NCBI GenBank assembly: GCA_009668225.1
Contig: WJYK01000005.1
Span: 62,001 to 126,000 of the forward strand
Direction: 5' to 3'
From: Enterobacteriaceae bacterium RIT693
GTDB lineage: Bacteria > Pseudomonadota > Gammaproteobacteria > Enterobacterales > Enterobacteriaceae
DNA: 64,000 nucleotides
The notes under the pieces are model-generated. The model ran no database searches and was not told where the DNA came from. It was given only the letters and a program-made list of their open reading frames with translations. This document shows positions 43,974 to 53,665 of this stretch, one piece after another. The position numbers and the translations under genes were made by a program. Each line of letters opens with the position of its first letter. The first letter of the stretch is position 1.

Positions 43974-45659
43974 TTATTTCGCGGCTTTATTTGGAACGTG
44001 ACACCAGTTGTTGTTCTCGTTAATCCCGCCGTTTGGTGAGGTATACCCCAGGCAGCCGAGGATCGTGTCGTAGAGCTCAACGTGGCGGTGCGGAATCTTC
44101 ATTTTTGCCTGTTCCTGCAAATGCCTGAAGGACTCGGCGAACGTTGGGTTTTCCAGATACTTGTCCGAGGCCCAAATCATCAGCGGGACGCGGAACTGCT
44201 CAGGCGGTGCCATCTCACGCGGCGTGCCGTGCAGGTGCATAGAATCGCTGATGGATTCGCCGTGGTCTGCGGCGTAGAACACAATCGCCTTTTTATCGCG
44301 TACCTGGTCGATCACGCTGTCGATCATCGTATCAATGTACAGCACCGAGTTATCAAAGGCGTTGATCAAGTTTTCCTTTGGGCAACCGCCGTTATTGATG
44401 TTGATGCACTCCGGTGTCCATTTCGCAAAGCTGCGCGGGTAGCGCTGGGCGTAGGAGAAGTGGGAACCCTTGGTGTGCAGGATAATCAGATGCTTGCCGT
44501 CAGGATTCTGATTGAGTGATTGCTTCATCTCTTCAACCAGCAGCATATCGTCCACGGTTTTACCACGGTTGCGCGGCTCAGCGGCAATCTGCTCGCGGAA
44601 AGCTAAGCTGTCCGGCATGGCGTTTTTGTAGAACCACACTTCGCTCTGCATGGCATACAGGTCGGAGCTAAAGCCCAGCTGTTTTAGTACCGCAAAAACG
44701 TTCTGCTCTTTCAATGTACGCTGAGGGTTATCCTCGGTTCCGCCTTCCCGCACGAACATGCAGCGTAGCGAAAGCTTGGTGGCGGTGTCGCAGGACTGGC
44801 CGTGGAAAGCCACCAGGTTTTTCTCTTTAGACAGTTTTGGCGTGGTATCGCGATCGTAGCCAAGCAGGCCCATGTGATCCCAGCGTGTTGTCTCGCCGAT
44901 AATAAACACCACGTAGGTATCGTCCAGGCCCGGAGGCGTGACGTAGGTGAATTTCTTCGTCGGGTTCATCAGCGAGCCGTTACCGTCAGACTCGTCGGCT
45001 TTTGCCCAGGCAAACAGGCCAAGCGAGGAGACCCAATTCACCGGGACATACGAACTCGCGACCACGCCGCCATAGCTTGCCATGTCGGTCGTTGAACCAC
45101 GTTCGTCGCTGGATTGCATTTCACCAAGCGTACGCAGCGGCGCCCAAACAAGTAAACCTGCCGCGACGACAATAGCGATGTTCTTAATGCGCTGGCCGGG
45201 GGTTTTCAACTGCTGAAGCAGCGTATCCTGTGATTTGTTTGCCCAGATCAGGTACAGCGGAATAATGCTGACTAATACCATCCATATGGCAAAGTGATAA
45301 CCAACCACTTCTTTTGAAAGGTCGATATCGGTAGTCATGACCGAGGCAATAATGCCGTAGCCGATCACCACGTTGAAGAAGGTCATGTAGTAGCTGGCTG
45401 CCACCGAACACAGCACCACGAAGGTTGCCAGGAGGCGCCAGAGATTGCGGCCAAATATTGACAGCAGGCGGAGCAGGAAAAAGGTGACCAGCAGGCAGGC
45501 GAAAAATTCTGTTGCGGCAGCAAGACCTTTCCAGGCGATGAAAACTTGTGCACGACTATCAAATCGTTGATAGAAGACCGAAATATTTAAAAACCAACCA
45601 ATGTACACGCCGAGCAGTAAACATAATTTCTGCTGGGACATTGTTTTAAAGTAATTCAT
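43974..45659 (-). CDS. eptB: EptB, Kdo phosphoethanolamine transferase
   Basis: 561 residues (E. coli 563). Five N-terminal membrane helices are followed by a periplasmic sulfatase-like catalytic domain (about 225-555). The metal- and phosphate-binding segments are IGETTRWDHMGLLGYDRDTTPKL and YAADHGESI. It transfers phosphoethanolamine to the outer Kdo residue of lipopolysaccharide. In E. coli it is controlled by sigma E and by the MgrR and ArcZ small RNAs, and no site was sought here. It is alone in its transcription unit. Confidence 0.95.
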   Translation of the reverse strand: MNYFKTMSQQKLCLLLGVYIGWFLNISVFYQRFDSRAQVFIAWKGLAAATEFFACLLVTFFLLRLLSIFGRNLWRLLATFVVLCSVAASYYMTFFNVVIGYGIIASVMTTDIDLSKEVVGYHFAIWMVLVSIIPLYLIWANKSQDTLLQQLKTPGQRIKNIAIVVAAGLLVWAPLRTLGEMQSSDERGSTTDMASYGGVVASSYVPVNWVSSLGLFAWAKADESDGNGSLMNPTKKFTYVTPPGLDDTYVVFIIGETTRWDHMGLLGYDRDTTPKLSKEKNLVAFHGQSCDTATKLSLRCMFVREGGTEDNPQRTLKEQNVFAVLKQLGFSSDLYAMQSEVWFYKNAMPDSLAFREQIAAEPRNRGKTVDDMLLVEEMKQSLNQNPDGKHLIILHTKGSHFSYAQRYPRSFAKWTPECININNGGCPKENLINAFDNSVLYIDTMIDSVIDQVRDKKAIVFYAADHGESISDSMHLHGTPREMAPPEQFRVPLMIWASDKYLENPTFAESFRHLQEQAKMKIPHRHVELYDTILGCLGYTSPNGGINENNNWCHVPNKAAK

Positions 45660-45950
45660 GCAGGGTATCCTGGCGATATAAATATATAAGCGCTAATCAG
45701 ACCATGGTGTTGGCGCGGAGTTCTTAATGAGTTTGAATTAGTCGTGAATCGTGGAAAATTCCTGGATCCGGGTCAAAACTCGAACGGCGGCTAGTAGAGC
45801 ACAGCAGGGGGAGAAAGTATCGTCGTATATGGCGATTAGGCCCAATATTTACACGACAAGAAGGCGATCTGCGATGGCCGGGTGATAACGCTTAACGTTA
45901 CATCAATATTGCTACGCGTCGCATTGAAATAAGGGCAAACAGGGAAAATA
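45660..45950. other. Intergenic region eptB-yhjX
   Basis: About 290 bases upstream of eptB with no open frame of note, no RNA gene recognised and no repeat. It should contain the eptB promoter, which was not resolved. Confidence 0.5.
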
Positions 45951-45978
45951 AACAAAGAAAGCCGCCCGAACAGGCGGC
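45951..45978 (-). terminator. Terminator of yhjX
   Basis: GCCGCC-CGAACA-GGCGGC stem (45961-45978). On the minus strand it is followed by TTTCTTTGTTT, the right order for the yhjX transcript. Confidence 0.8.
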
Positions 45979-45992
45979 CTTAATATATTGAA

Positions 45993-47201
45993 TCAGGCAT
46001 GTGCGTGTTTGTGGCTCAGCACGGCACGAACCGGCTGTCGAATTGTGGTGGAGATTGCCAGAGACAGAATCAGCAGGGCGAAAATGACGCAGAAGGTTAC
46101 GTAGAAGCCGCCGAACAGCGAGGCGATGATGGAGCCGCAGATACTGCCGATACCGAAGCCCAGGTAAATCACACCGTAGTTTTTGGTCAGGTTGTTCAGG
46201 CCAAAGAACTCGCTTACCAGAGAAGGGTATACGGTGATGGTGCCGCCAAAGTTAAAGGCAACGCATGCGATGGCCGCAAAGAACGTCAGCTCGTTGAGCG
46301 GAGCAAACAGCAGGGCTGCCATACCGACCAATGAAATCACCTGGCCAATCGTAATCACGCGAATACGGGCGATTTTATCGGAGAGGATACCGAGTACAAG
46401 ACGGCCGCTGAGGTTTGCGATGGAAATGACGGTGACCGCATTGGCGGCGGACATTGCATCCAGGTGCACCATGCCCTGCGCGATATCTTTTGCTACGCCG
46501 ATAACGTACAGGCCGCTCATGCAGGCGGTCAGGAACATCAGCGCCAGCATCCAGTACTGTGGCTGACGCATAGATTCCGCCAGGGTGAAGTCTGTTTTCG
46601 CCGCGCCGTTTGCGGTTTTGGTTTCCTGCAGCGGAGCATCTTTCATCATGGTGGCGCCGAACAGCACCATGACCATCGCCAGGCCGCCCCAAATCATAAA
46701 GGTGTTTTCGAGGCCGTAGGCCGCCAGCAAATGAGTATCGATGTATTTAAAACCGAGGCTGCCGAGGCCATAGGCACCAATGGAGAAGGCGGAGATCAGC
46801 CCCTTACGCTCCGGGAACCATTTCACGCAGTTGGAAAGCGTTAACAGATAGCCCGCGCCGTCTGCCAGGCCAACCAGTACGCCTGCGGTGAGCCACAGCA
46901 TCATCAGGTTGTTGGCGTACGCGGTGAAGAACAGCCCGGCACCGAGCAGTACGCCCGCCGCCATAGTGACCTTACGCACGCCAAAGCGGTCCTGCAGTTT
47001 ACCGGCAACGGAAGAGGAGATGGCGAGGCCGAGGCTTAGCAGACCGAAGGAGAACGCGACCTGGCTGATGGGCGCGTCCAGCTTCTGGGACAGCGCGCCG
47101 TTGAACAGGCTCCAGGTATAAACGGAACCCAGTGCGAACTGAGTAATGATGGTCCCGATGAGGGTTAACCAGCGAGTACGGTTGTAGGTGGCAGTATTCA
47201 T
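45993..47201 (-). CDS. yhjX: YhjX, MFS transporter induced by pyruvate
   Basis: 402 residues, the E. coli length, twelve membrane segments, oxalate/formate antiporter-type MFS family. The N-terminus TRWLTLIGTIITQFALGSVYTWSLFNG is nearly the same as in E. coli. YhjX is induced through the YpdAB two-component system when pyruvate is present. Two copies of the YpdB half-site are seen upstream (47281-47311). The substrate is not proven. Confidence 0.94.
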   Translation of the reverse strand: MNTATYNRTRWLTLIGTIITQFALGSVYTWSLFNGALSQKLDAPISQVAFSFGLLSLGLAISSSVAGKLQDRFGVRKVTMAAGVLLGAGLFFTAYANNLMMLWLTAGVLVGLADGAGYLLTLSNCVKWFPERKGLISAFSIGAYGLGSLGFKYIDTHLLAAYGLENTFMIWGGLAMVMVLFGATMMKDAPLQETKTANGAAKTDFTLAESMRQPQYWMLALMFLTACMSGLYVIGVAKDIAQGMVHLDAMSAANAVTVISIANLSGRLVLGILSDKIARIRVITIGQVISLVGMAALLFAPLNELTFFAAIACVAFNFGGTITVYPSLVSEFFGLNNLTKNYGVIYLGFGIGSICGSIIASLFGGFYVTFCVIFALLILSLAISTTIRQPVRAVLSHKHAHA

Positions 47202-47562
47202 GGCAGATGTCCTGCGAATCTAAGGGAAGTTATCTGCCGCCTACGATAGCGAAGCGCCGTTTATTCCAGGAAAAAACGGCATGAAATGCGTGGAGAACGG
47301 AATGAAATGCATTGGGGAAGGTATGAACGGCCTTCAATGACCCTTTCTGAATTTGTTTGTTAGTGCTTGCTATCATTGTATTGTGCGTGATTGCTGTATA
47401 GTAAATGTTAAATCATAAATGAGACATGGTTAACAGTTTGCAAAATCACCTGCACTAAATGACTTTTCTTTGATCTCCTTTAGGGTTGCGAAACTCGCCG
47501 TATTCACTATTGTCTGATCAACTAATTTGCCCGCTATGCGGAAAGTGATGAGGGAGAGGGAT
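47202..47562. other. Intergenic region yhjX-tag
   Basis: About 360 bases between the divergent genes. Contains the YpdB boxes (47281-47311) on the yhjX side and a TATAGT -10-like box near 47397 on the tag side. E. coli yhjY, normally next to yhjX, is absent. No other feature was recognised. Confidence 0.55.
47281..47311 (-). promoter_or_regulatory. YpdB direct-repeat binding site upstream of yhjX
   Basis: On the minus strand TGCATTTCAT and CGCATTTCAT stand as direct repeats separated by 11 bases. This fits the YpdB motif GGCATTTCAT-N11-GGCATTTCAT known from E. coli. It lies about 80-110 bases upstream of the yhjX start, in the right orientation. Confidence 0.7.
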
Positions 47563-48126
47563 ATGGAGCGTTGTGGCTGGGTTACTCAGGACCCGCTGTA
47601 TCTTGAATATCACGATAAAGAGTGGGGCGTGCCGGTCACCGACGGGCAAAAGCTGTTCGAAATGATCTGCCTTGAAGGACAACAGGCCGGGCTATCGTGG
47701 ATAACCGTGCTGAAGAAGCGCGAAAACTACCGTAAGCGCTTCAGAAATTTCGACCCGTATGCCGTAGCGCTCATTCAGCCGGAAGAGGTCGATGAACTGA
47801 TGCAGGATGCCGGGATTATTCGTCACCGTGGGAAAATTGAGGCCATTATTACTAACGCTAAAGCTTTTCTTGCGATGGAGGCCAACGGTGAGAAATTCCC
47901 GGCGTTCGTCTGGGCGTTCGTAGAGAATAAGCCGCAGGTGTCGCATGCCGCCTCGCTCAGCGAGGTCCCGGCCTTCACGCCAACGTCAGATGCCTTGTCT
48001 AAGGCCTTGAAGAAGCGTGGCTTTAAGTTCGTGGGCTCGACAATCTGCTATTCGTTTATGCAGGCCTGTGGCCTGGTCAATGATCACCTGACCGGCTGCT
48101 TCTGCCACCCAGATTATCGCCAATGA
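47563..48126 (+). CDS. tag: Tag, 3-methyladenine DNA glycosylase I
   Basis: 187 residues, the E. coli length, from the ATG at 47563 (MERCGWVTQDPLYLEYH) with GGGAGAGGG upstream. It removes 3-methyladenine from alkylated DNA. HhH-fold landmarks EGQQAGLSWITVLKKRENYR, AGIIRHRGKIEAII and the C-terminal zinc site (C4, H17, and the terminal CFCHPD) are present. It overlaps yiaC by 4 bases (ATGA). Extended starts before MERC are not conserved. Confidence 0.96.
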   Translation: MERCGWVTQDPLYLEYHDKEWGVPVTDGQKLFEMICLEGQQAGLSWITVLKKRENYRKRFRNFDPYAVALIQPEEVDELMQDAGIIRHRGKIEAIITNAKAFLAMEANGEKFPAFVWAFVENKPQVSHAASLSEVPAFTPTSDALSKALKKRGFKFVGSTICYSFMQACGLVNDHLTGCFCHPDYRQ

Positions 48127-48584
48127 TCAGGCCATTTAACGCCGTGGAAATGGATGCGCTGATGGCGCTCTGGCTTGAGAGCACGATCGACGGTCATCCG
48201 TTTATCGCGGAAAGCTACTGGCATGAGAGCGTGAATCTGGTGCGCAATGTGTATATCCCGCAGTCAAAAACGTGGGTGTATCTGCATGAGGGACGGCTGG
48301 TGGGGTTTATCAGCGTCATGGAGAAGCAGTTTATCGGTGCGCTGTTCGTGGCGCCTGCCTGCACGGGGCAAGGTATCGGCGGCAAGCTGCTGGAGAAGGC
48401 CAAAGAGGAATACACGGCCTTGAGCCTCGAGGTGTACCAGAAAAATCGCCAGGCGGTGCATTTCTATCACCGCCACGGCTTTCGCATAGAAGAGGGCGCG
48501 TGGCAGGAAGAGACGCAGCACCCGACGTGGATCATGGGCTGGCAGGCGGATCAAACGCCGTCACAGCAGGTGCCGGACCGGTAA
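48123..48584 (+). CDS. yiaC: YiaC, GNAT-family N-acetyltransferase
   Basis: 153 residues (E. coli 146). GNAT fold with the acetyl-CoA pyrophosphate loop in [15 protein letters not shown] (about 79-93) and conserved [20 protein letters not shown]. coli YiaC acetylates protein lysines. It is translationally coupled to tag (ATGA), and its 3' end overlaps bisC on the other strand by 53 bases, because this copy is a few residues longer at the C-terminus than the E. coli protein. Confidence 0.9.
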   Translation: MIRPFNAVEMDALMALWLESTIDGHPFIAESYWHESVNLVRNVYIPQSKTWVYLHEGRLVGFISVMEKQFIGALFVAPACTGQGIGGKLLEKAKEEYTALSLEVYQKNRQAVHFYHRHGFRIEEGAWQEETQHPTWIMGWQADQTPSQQVPDR

Positions 48585-50862
48585 ATTTCTCCGCCCAGAC
48601 GAGGGAGTTGTTTGCCGCGCAGCCGTTAGCCAGCCGTGAAGACGGAATATCCATCGTGAGTACGTTAACCGCGCCGTTTTTGCACAGGTTATCTTCGTCC
48701 AGATCGGGCCATGCCCCCTGGTGGATACAGACCACGCCGGGCCTGATGCCGTCGGTAACCTGAGCGCCCACCAGGACCTGCCCGCGAGCGTTCCATACCC
48801 GCACTAAATCGCCGTGCTCAATGCCGCGTGCTTTGGCGTCAAACGGATGCAGCGTAATAGGTTCACGTCCCGCTATCGCATACCGATCGCGCAGTGCGGC
48901 GTAGTTTAGCTGGCTGTGCAGACGGTGCGCCGGATGAGATGAGAGCAGCTGCAGCTGACCGGAGGCGGCGTTGCCCTGCCATTCGTCCGGTGCCAGCCAG
49001 CTTGGGTGCGGCGGGCAGTCTGCGTAGCCAAAGCTGGCGATGCGCTCGGAATAGATCTCAATTTTACCGCTCGGCGTTTTGAGCGGGTTCGCTTCAGGAT
49101 CGTCACGGAAAGCTGAGAAGCGAATAAATTCCGCATTCTTCTCATTTTCTGGCATTTCTATCAGCTGGTTAGCTTCCCAGAAATCGCTAAATTCTGGCAG
49201 TTCGATCCGTTGTACAGCCCCTCGCTGACGGGCAATATCATAGAAAGTCTCCAGCCATTCAAGCTCGCTTTTCCCTTCGCTGAACCGTGCTTTACCGCCT
49301 GCTTCCCATTTTTCGCTCAGCTCTGCAAAGATATCAAAATCGTTCCGCGCCTCGCCCTGCGGGGAAACCACCTGCTTCATCGGCACAAGGTGTTGGTTAC
49401 TGTAATCCCCGGTCATCGTCATGTCGTTGCGCTCGAACGACGTGGTCACCGGCAGAACGATATCGGCGTGTTTTGCCGCCGCCGTCCAGAAACACTCGGA
49501 GATAACGATCAGCTCCGGCTTTTGCCAGGCGGCCGCAAGGCGGTTAGTGTCCTGATGGTGAGTAAAATTGCTGCCGCCTGCCCACCAGAGCATGCGGATA
49601 TCCGGGAAGATGTGCTGTCTGCCGTTATGCTGATAGGCCACCCCCGGATTTTCCAGCGCTTCGACGATACGCGCCACGGGGATTTTTTCTACTGCGTCAG
49701 TTCCGCCAGCAAGCGAGCCCTGTAGCGAGCCGAGCACGGCCGCGCTGCGCGTCGGATTACCACCGTTGGCAAAATGGTAGGAGAGACCGAAGCCGCCCCC
49801 CGGAGTGCCTATCTGGCCCAGCATCGCCGCCAGCGTGACCAGCATCCAGTGCTTTTGTTCGCCGTACTGCTGGCGTTGCATGCCCCAACCGGCCATCAGC
49901 ATGGTGCGCTTGTGGCTGAAAAGATCCGCCAGTTTTTCGATTGTGTCCGCCGGAATACCGCAGATCCCGGCGGCCCAGGCCGCGCTTTTCGGAAGGCTAT
50001 CGGTCTTGCCGAGCAGGTAGGCTTCAAACTTGTCGTAGCCATAGGTGCAGCGGGCGAGGAAAGCCGTATCATGCCTGCCACGGACAACCAGCGTGTGGGC
50101 AATGCCGAGCATTAGCGCTACGTCGGTGCCCATATGCGGGGCGATCCATTCGGCGCGAGCCCCGAAGAAGCCGACGGTTTCTGAACGCATCGGGTCGATG
50201 GCGATAATCGTTTTGCCGCTGTTTTTCAGCTGCTCGAAGTACTTCACGCCCTGTTCGTCGCTGGCATTCCAGGCGATTTTCAGCGTGTTAAGCGGGTTCG
50301 CGCTCCATAGCACCACCACGTCGCTGTTCTCAAGCAGCAGCGGCCAGCTGGTCTGCTGCTGGTAAACTTCGTTGGAGCCGACCACGTAGGGCATGATCAC
50401 CTGCGCGGCACCGGTCGAGTAGTCACCTGAATGCCCGGTATAGCCGCCTGCCAGGCTCATATAGCGCTGAAGCAGCGTGGAGGCTTTGTGCAGCACGCCG
50501 TTGGAGCGCCAGCCGTAGGAGCCTGCGAAAACGGCCGCCGGGCCGTAGTTCTCCCTAATGCGTTTGTGCTGCCGGTGAATCAGCGTCAGCGCGTCATCCC
50601 AGCTAATGCGCACATAGTCATCTTTGCCGCGAACGCCCTGTGGCTTATCCGGCGAGGCCAGAAAGCCTTTTCGCGCCATAGGAAACGCGACGCGCGCTTT
50701 GCTATGGACCTGATCCGGCACCGCGCTTTGCAGCGAGTTTTGATGATCGGTTTCAAGCGCGCCGCGAGAGCGATAAACACGTTCTCCGTCGGTTTCGACC
50801 AGCATGGGCCCCCAGTGGGCGGCCGTGAGGATCTGTTTACGTGAAGAGGATGAATTGGCCAA
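48532..50862 (-). CDS. bisC: BisC, biotin sulfoxide reductase
   Basis: 776 residues when started at TTG 50862, which gives [20 protein letters not shown] in line with E. coli BisC (777, starting MANSSS). GGAG lies 6 bases upstream of this TTG, whereas the upstream ATG at 50904 adds 14 residues without homology. It is a cytoplasmic DMSO-reductase-family molybdoenzyme that reduces biotin sulfoxide and methionine sulfoxide. Visible family features are GSYGWRSNG with the molybdenum-site serine in [26 protein letters not shown] and the C-terminal [12 protein letters not shown]. Confidence 0.93.
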   Translation of the reverse strand: MANSSSSRKQILTAAHWGPMLVETDGERVYRSRGALETDHQNSLQSAVPDQVHSKARVAFPMARKGFLASPDKPQGVRGKDDYVRISWDDALTLIHRQHKRIRENYGPAAVFAGSYGWRSNGVLHKASTLLQRYMSLAGGYTGHSGDYSTGAAQVIMPYVVGSNEVYQQQTSWPLLLENSDVVVLWSANPLNTLKIAWNASDEQGVKYFEQLKNSGKTIIAIDPMRSETVGFFGARAEWIAPHMGTDVALMLGIAHTLVVRGRHDTAFLARCTYGYDKFEAYLLGKTDSLPKSAAWAAGICGIPADTIEKLADLFSHKRTMLMAGWGMQRQQYGEQKHWMLVTLAAMLGQIGTPGGGFGLSYHFANGGNPTRSAAVLGSLQGSLAGGTDAVEKIPVARIVEALENPGVAYQHNGRQHIFPDIRMLWWAGGSNFTHHQDTNRLAAAWQKPELIVISECFWTAAAKHADIVLPVTTSFERNDMTMTGDYSNQHLVPMKQVVSPQGEARNDFDIFAELSEKWEAGGKARFSEGKSELEWLETFYDIARQRGAVQRIELPEFSDFWEANQLIEMPENEKNAEFIRFSAFRDDPEANPLKTPSGKIEIYSERIASFGYADCPPHPSWLAPDEWQGNAASGQLQLLSSHPAHRLHSQLNYAALRDRYAIAGREPITLHPFDAKARGIEHGDLVRVWNARGQVLVGAQVTDGIRPGVVCIHQGAWPDLDEDNLCKNGAVNVLTMDIPSSRLANGCAANNSLVWAEKFTGPAPAVTAFDPPASP

Positions 50863-51015
50863 TTTGGGCTCCGCGATTGCAGGCGGTGGGCTATACCCAC
50901 TCAATTTGTGACAACTATTCAGAATACTTACCGGAATTTTCTACACGAATTATCGTCATAATCAATCGTCGGGCTCGTATACGGCAAAGGATGAATAAGG
51001 ATTGAAGGAAATAAG

Positions 51016-51678
51016 ATGAAAAAACGCGTCATGATCGTGGCCGCCATCGTGTGCGGCACCTTAGCGGTTTCCGGTTGTACGACCAACCCGTACACCGGTG
51101 AAAGCCAGGCCGGTAAATCAGGCATTGGAGCCGGGATTGGCTCTCTGGTGGGGGCGGGTGTAGGCGTCCTCTCTTCGTCCAAGAAAGACCGGGGTAAAGG
51201 CGCGCTGATCGGCGCTGCCGCAGGCGCAGCGCTCGGTGGTGGTGCCGGCTATTATATGGATGTGCAGGAGGCCAGGCTGCGCGACAAAATGCGCGGCACC
51301 GGCGTTAGCGTGACCCGTAACGGCGACAACATCGTGCTGAATATGCCGAACAACGTCACCTTCGACAGCAGCAGTGCCACGCTGAAACCGGCGGGGACCA
51401 ATACCCTGACCGGCGTGGCGATGGTACTGAAAGAATATCCAAAAACGGCGGTTAACGTGGTCGGCTATACCGACAGTACCGGCAGCAAAGAGCTGAACAT
51501 GCGTCTGTCACAGCAGCGTGCGGACGGCGTCGGCAGCGCGCTGATTACCCAGGGCGTTGACGCGAGCCGTATTCGCACCTCCGGTGCAGGCCCGGCGAAC
51601 CCTATCGCCAGCAACAGCACTGCGGAAGGCAAAGCGCAAAACCGCCGCGTAGAAATCACCCTGAGTCCTTTGGGGTAA
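51016..51678 (+). CDS. yiaD: YiaD, OmpA-family outer membrane lipoprotein
   Basis: 220 residues (E. coli 219). Signal sequence and lipobox AVSGC give a lipidated Cys at about residue 21. Glycine-rich segment GIGAGIGSLVGAGVGVLSSS and GALIGAAAGAALGGGAGYY follow, and then a C-terminal OmpA-type peptidoglycan-binding domain (about 110-217, with GYTDSTGSKELNMRLSQQRA). AAGGAAATAAG precedes the ATG. In E. coli it is a multicopy suppressor of bamD. A bidirectional terminator is shared with bcsG. Confidence 0.95.
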   Translation: MKKRVMIVAAIVCGTLAVSGCTTNPYTGESQAGKSGIGAGIGSLVGAGVGVLSSSKKDRGKGALIGAAAGAALGGGAGYYMDVQEARLRDKMRGTGVSVTRNGDNIVLNMPNNVTFDSSSATLKPAGTNTLTGVAMVLKEYPKTAVNVVGYTDSTGSKELNMRLSQQRADGVGSALITQGVDASRIRTSGAGPANPIASNSTAEGKAQNRRVEITLSPLG

Positions 51679-51749
51679 TCTCTCGCTCGGCGAAAATCTA
51701 CATCTCTCGCCGCTGCTACAAGAGATTATTTTTTTATCGTAGCAAAAAA

Positions 51750-51775
51750 ACCGGCGCCTGAGCGCCGGTTTTTGG
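51750..51775. terminator. Bidirectional terminator yiaD / bcsG
   Basis: ACCGGCGC-CTGA-GCGCCGGT, an 8 bp stem flanked by A7 on the left and T5 on the right, between two convergent genes. Confidence 0.88.
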
Positions 51776-51792
51776 TCATCTAAACGTTCGTA

Positions 51793-53478
51793 TTATTGCG
51801 GGTAAGGCACCCAGTCGCCGCCGCTGAGACGGACATAAGGCTTATTCTGGTACTTCAGCACAACCGCCGTGGCATTTTCTGAAATCGGGGCAGTTTGCGG
51901 CAGGTTGCTGGTCAACGCGTTCCAGTCGACCTGGTCTGCGACAAAGTTCTTGCCGTCCACCGAGCGGGAAACCAGCTCTGAAATCGCCAGATAGCTGCTT
52001 GGCTGGTTGATTTCAATAGCATCGCCACCGTGTGGTGCCTTCATGCCGATGAATTTTACGCCGGCCGGAACGTGAGTGATATCAGGACTTGGAATATCAC
52101 GCAGCCCTGAAACCTGCATCTTGTCACCTTTCAGCGCCGCGCCGTGTTCCGGCACAATCACAACCATGATTTTACGGTTCGACTTTTCAAGCTCCGTCAG
52201 GAAGGAATCCAGCTCATCAAACAACTTCTGCGCACGCGCTTTATAGTCCGCAGGTTTGCTGTTCCCCGGATAGTGGTTGCCGTCGTGCAGTGGGACCAGG
52301 TTGTAGAAGGTGGCAGTACGCGGGTTTGTCCCGTCTTTCTGCTCGCCCTCCAGCCAACGGTGGAGCACAGCCGTGTCGTCGTAGATCGGTGAATTATCGA
52401 ACGCCAGCAGGTCGCTTGGCAGGCCGCTTTGATCCATCAATGGCACCTGAATGCCGCCGTATTCACGCACTTCTTTCAGGAAGTTACCGAAAACGCCGTT
52501 GTGATCCAGCATCAACTGCTGTTTAAAGCCAAGGCGCGCAAGGTCATCGAACAGATAACACTGGTTACCGGCCGGCTCATACAGATTCTTGTGGGAGGAC
52601 TGGCCACAGCTGGCGCGGAGCAGGCGAATGGCCGCCGGGCCGCTGTAGGAGGTGGCCGAGTTGAAGTTTTTGAACAGAATATCGAAGTGCTTCCACAGCG
52701 GGTGCGAACTGAGGCCGACCGCTTCGATGTCGGACCATGAGAGCGAGCAGATATTAATGATCAGCAGCTCAAAAGGCTGAGCGTCAGCAGGCAGTGCGTC
52801 AGGGAATTTAGTCTGCCGCTTGGCTTCGCTGGCATAGAAGCTGTTAAGCCATGCGGTAATGTTATCGCTGGTCGGCGGCGCCGTTTGCGCCGGGATATCG
52901 CCGGGTACCGGGGCCAGCGTATTGCCGGCAGCCGTTGCCCCGGCAGCCTTACCGCCCGCGTTAACGGACGCTGTCGTCTGTGACGTCGACGGCAGCAAAG
53001 AGATAGCCGGGCCGGCCACCGTTAACAGGTTCAGCCACACCAGAATAGCCACGACAAAGACCGTGACGCGCAGCCACTGTGAAATAAAAAGCCAGGCGAC
53101 CAGCAGGACAAACGCTGCCCCGATCATTTGCCAGTTAATAAAGCGGGTGACCAGATCGATAAGGTAGTCCGCGCTGAAGCCAACAACCTGTGAGCCCTGG
53201 CTCATGATGCTGTCAGGTCCCGGCAGCCAGGTATCGTGCCAGAACAGGCCAATCCCCACCGGCAGGGCTATCCAGTTACGCAGTTTGTGCAGCTTTAGCG
53301 GCGGCAGCGGGAACAGCAAAAAGGCCAGAAAGACCAGGTTTGCCAGCGGGTGAAAATTAAGATAGCCGGTCCACAGCAGCCCGAACTTCAACAGGAAGTA
53401 GTAGTTCCAGCCACCCAGGCCACGCCAGTACTGCATAAAATACGCTGGCGACTTTGCCGTTTGAGAGTGATTAGTCAT
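51793..53478 (-). CDS. bcsG: BcsG, cellulose phosphoethanolamine transferase
   Basis: 561 residues (E. coli 559). Four to five N-terminal membrane helices (to about residue 160) and a linker rich in A, T and P are followed by a periplasmic alkaline-phosphatase-like domain. It adds phosphoethanolamine to nascent cellulose. The nucleophile region is [23 protein letters not shown] (the serine in TSYSG) and metal-site residues are in [10 protein letters not shown]. It overlaps bcsF by 8 bases. Confidence 0.95.
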   Translation of the reverse strand: MTNHSQTAKSPAYFMQYWRGLGGWNYYFLLKFGLLWTGYLNFHPLANLVFLAFLLFPLPPLKLHKLRNWIALPVGIGLFWHDTWLPGPDSIMSQGSQVVGFSADYLIDLVTRFINWQMIGAAFVLLVAWLFISQWLRVTVFVVAILVWLNLLTVAGPAISLLPSTSQTTASVNAGGKAAGATAAGNTLAPVPGDIPAQTAPPTSDNITAWLNSFYASEAKRQTKFPDALPADAQPFELLIINICSLSWSDIEAVGLSSHPLWKHFDILFKNFNSATSYSGPAAIRLLRASCGQSSHKNLYEPAGNQCYLFDDLARLGFKQQLMLDHNGVFGNFLKEVREYGGIQVPLMDQSGLPSDLLAFDNSPIYDDTAVLHRWLEGEQKDGTNPRTATFYNLVPLHDGNHYPGNSKPADYKARAQKLFDELDSFLTELEKSNRKIMVVIVPEHGAALKGDKMQVSGLRDIPSPDITHVPAGVKFIGMKAPHGGDAIEINQPSSYLAISELVSRSVDGKNFVADQVDWNALTSNLPQTAPISENATAVVLKYQNKPYVRLSGGDWVPYPQ

Positions 53479-53665
53479 GTTGATGGTCTGCCTTGACGGA
53501 TGTTCGGCGCAGCGTTCCGGCCGGTTTAACGTAGCGTGGTTTTAAAAACATCAGCCGTACCGAAGCGGTAAGACGGGGAAGCCAGCGGTGAGCGGTATAG
53601 CCCAGCGGAATAAAAATAATCGCGCAAAGCACAACCAGCTGGATGATGTCGGTGATATTCATCAT
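53471..53665 (-). CDS. bcsF: BcsF, small membrane anchor of the cellulose machinery
   Basis: 64 residues (E. coli 63) starting [20 protein letters not shown]: one N-terminal membrane helix and a basic C-terminal tail with [14 protein letters not shown], as in E. coli. It recruits BcsE to the membrane and to BcsG. It overlaps bcsE by 4 bases and bcsG by 8 bases, so the three genes are one operon. Confidence 0.93.
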   Translation of the reverse strand: MMNITDIIQLVVLCAIIFIPLGYTAHRWLPRLTASVRLMFLKPRYVKPAGTLRRTSVKADHQHD

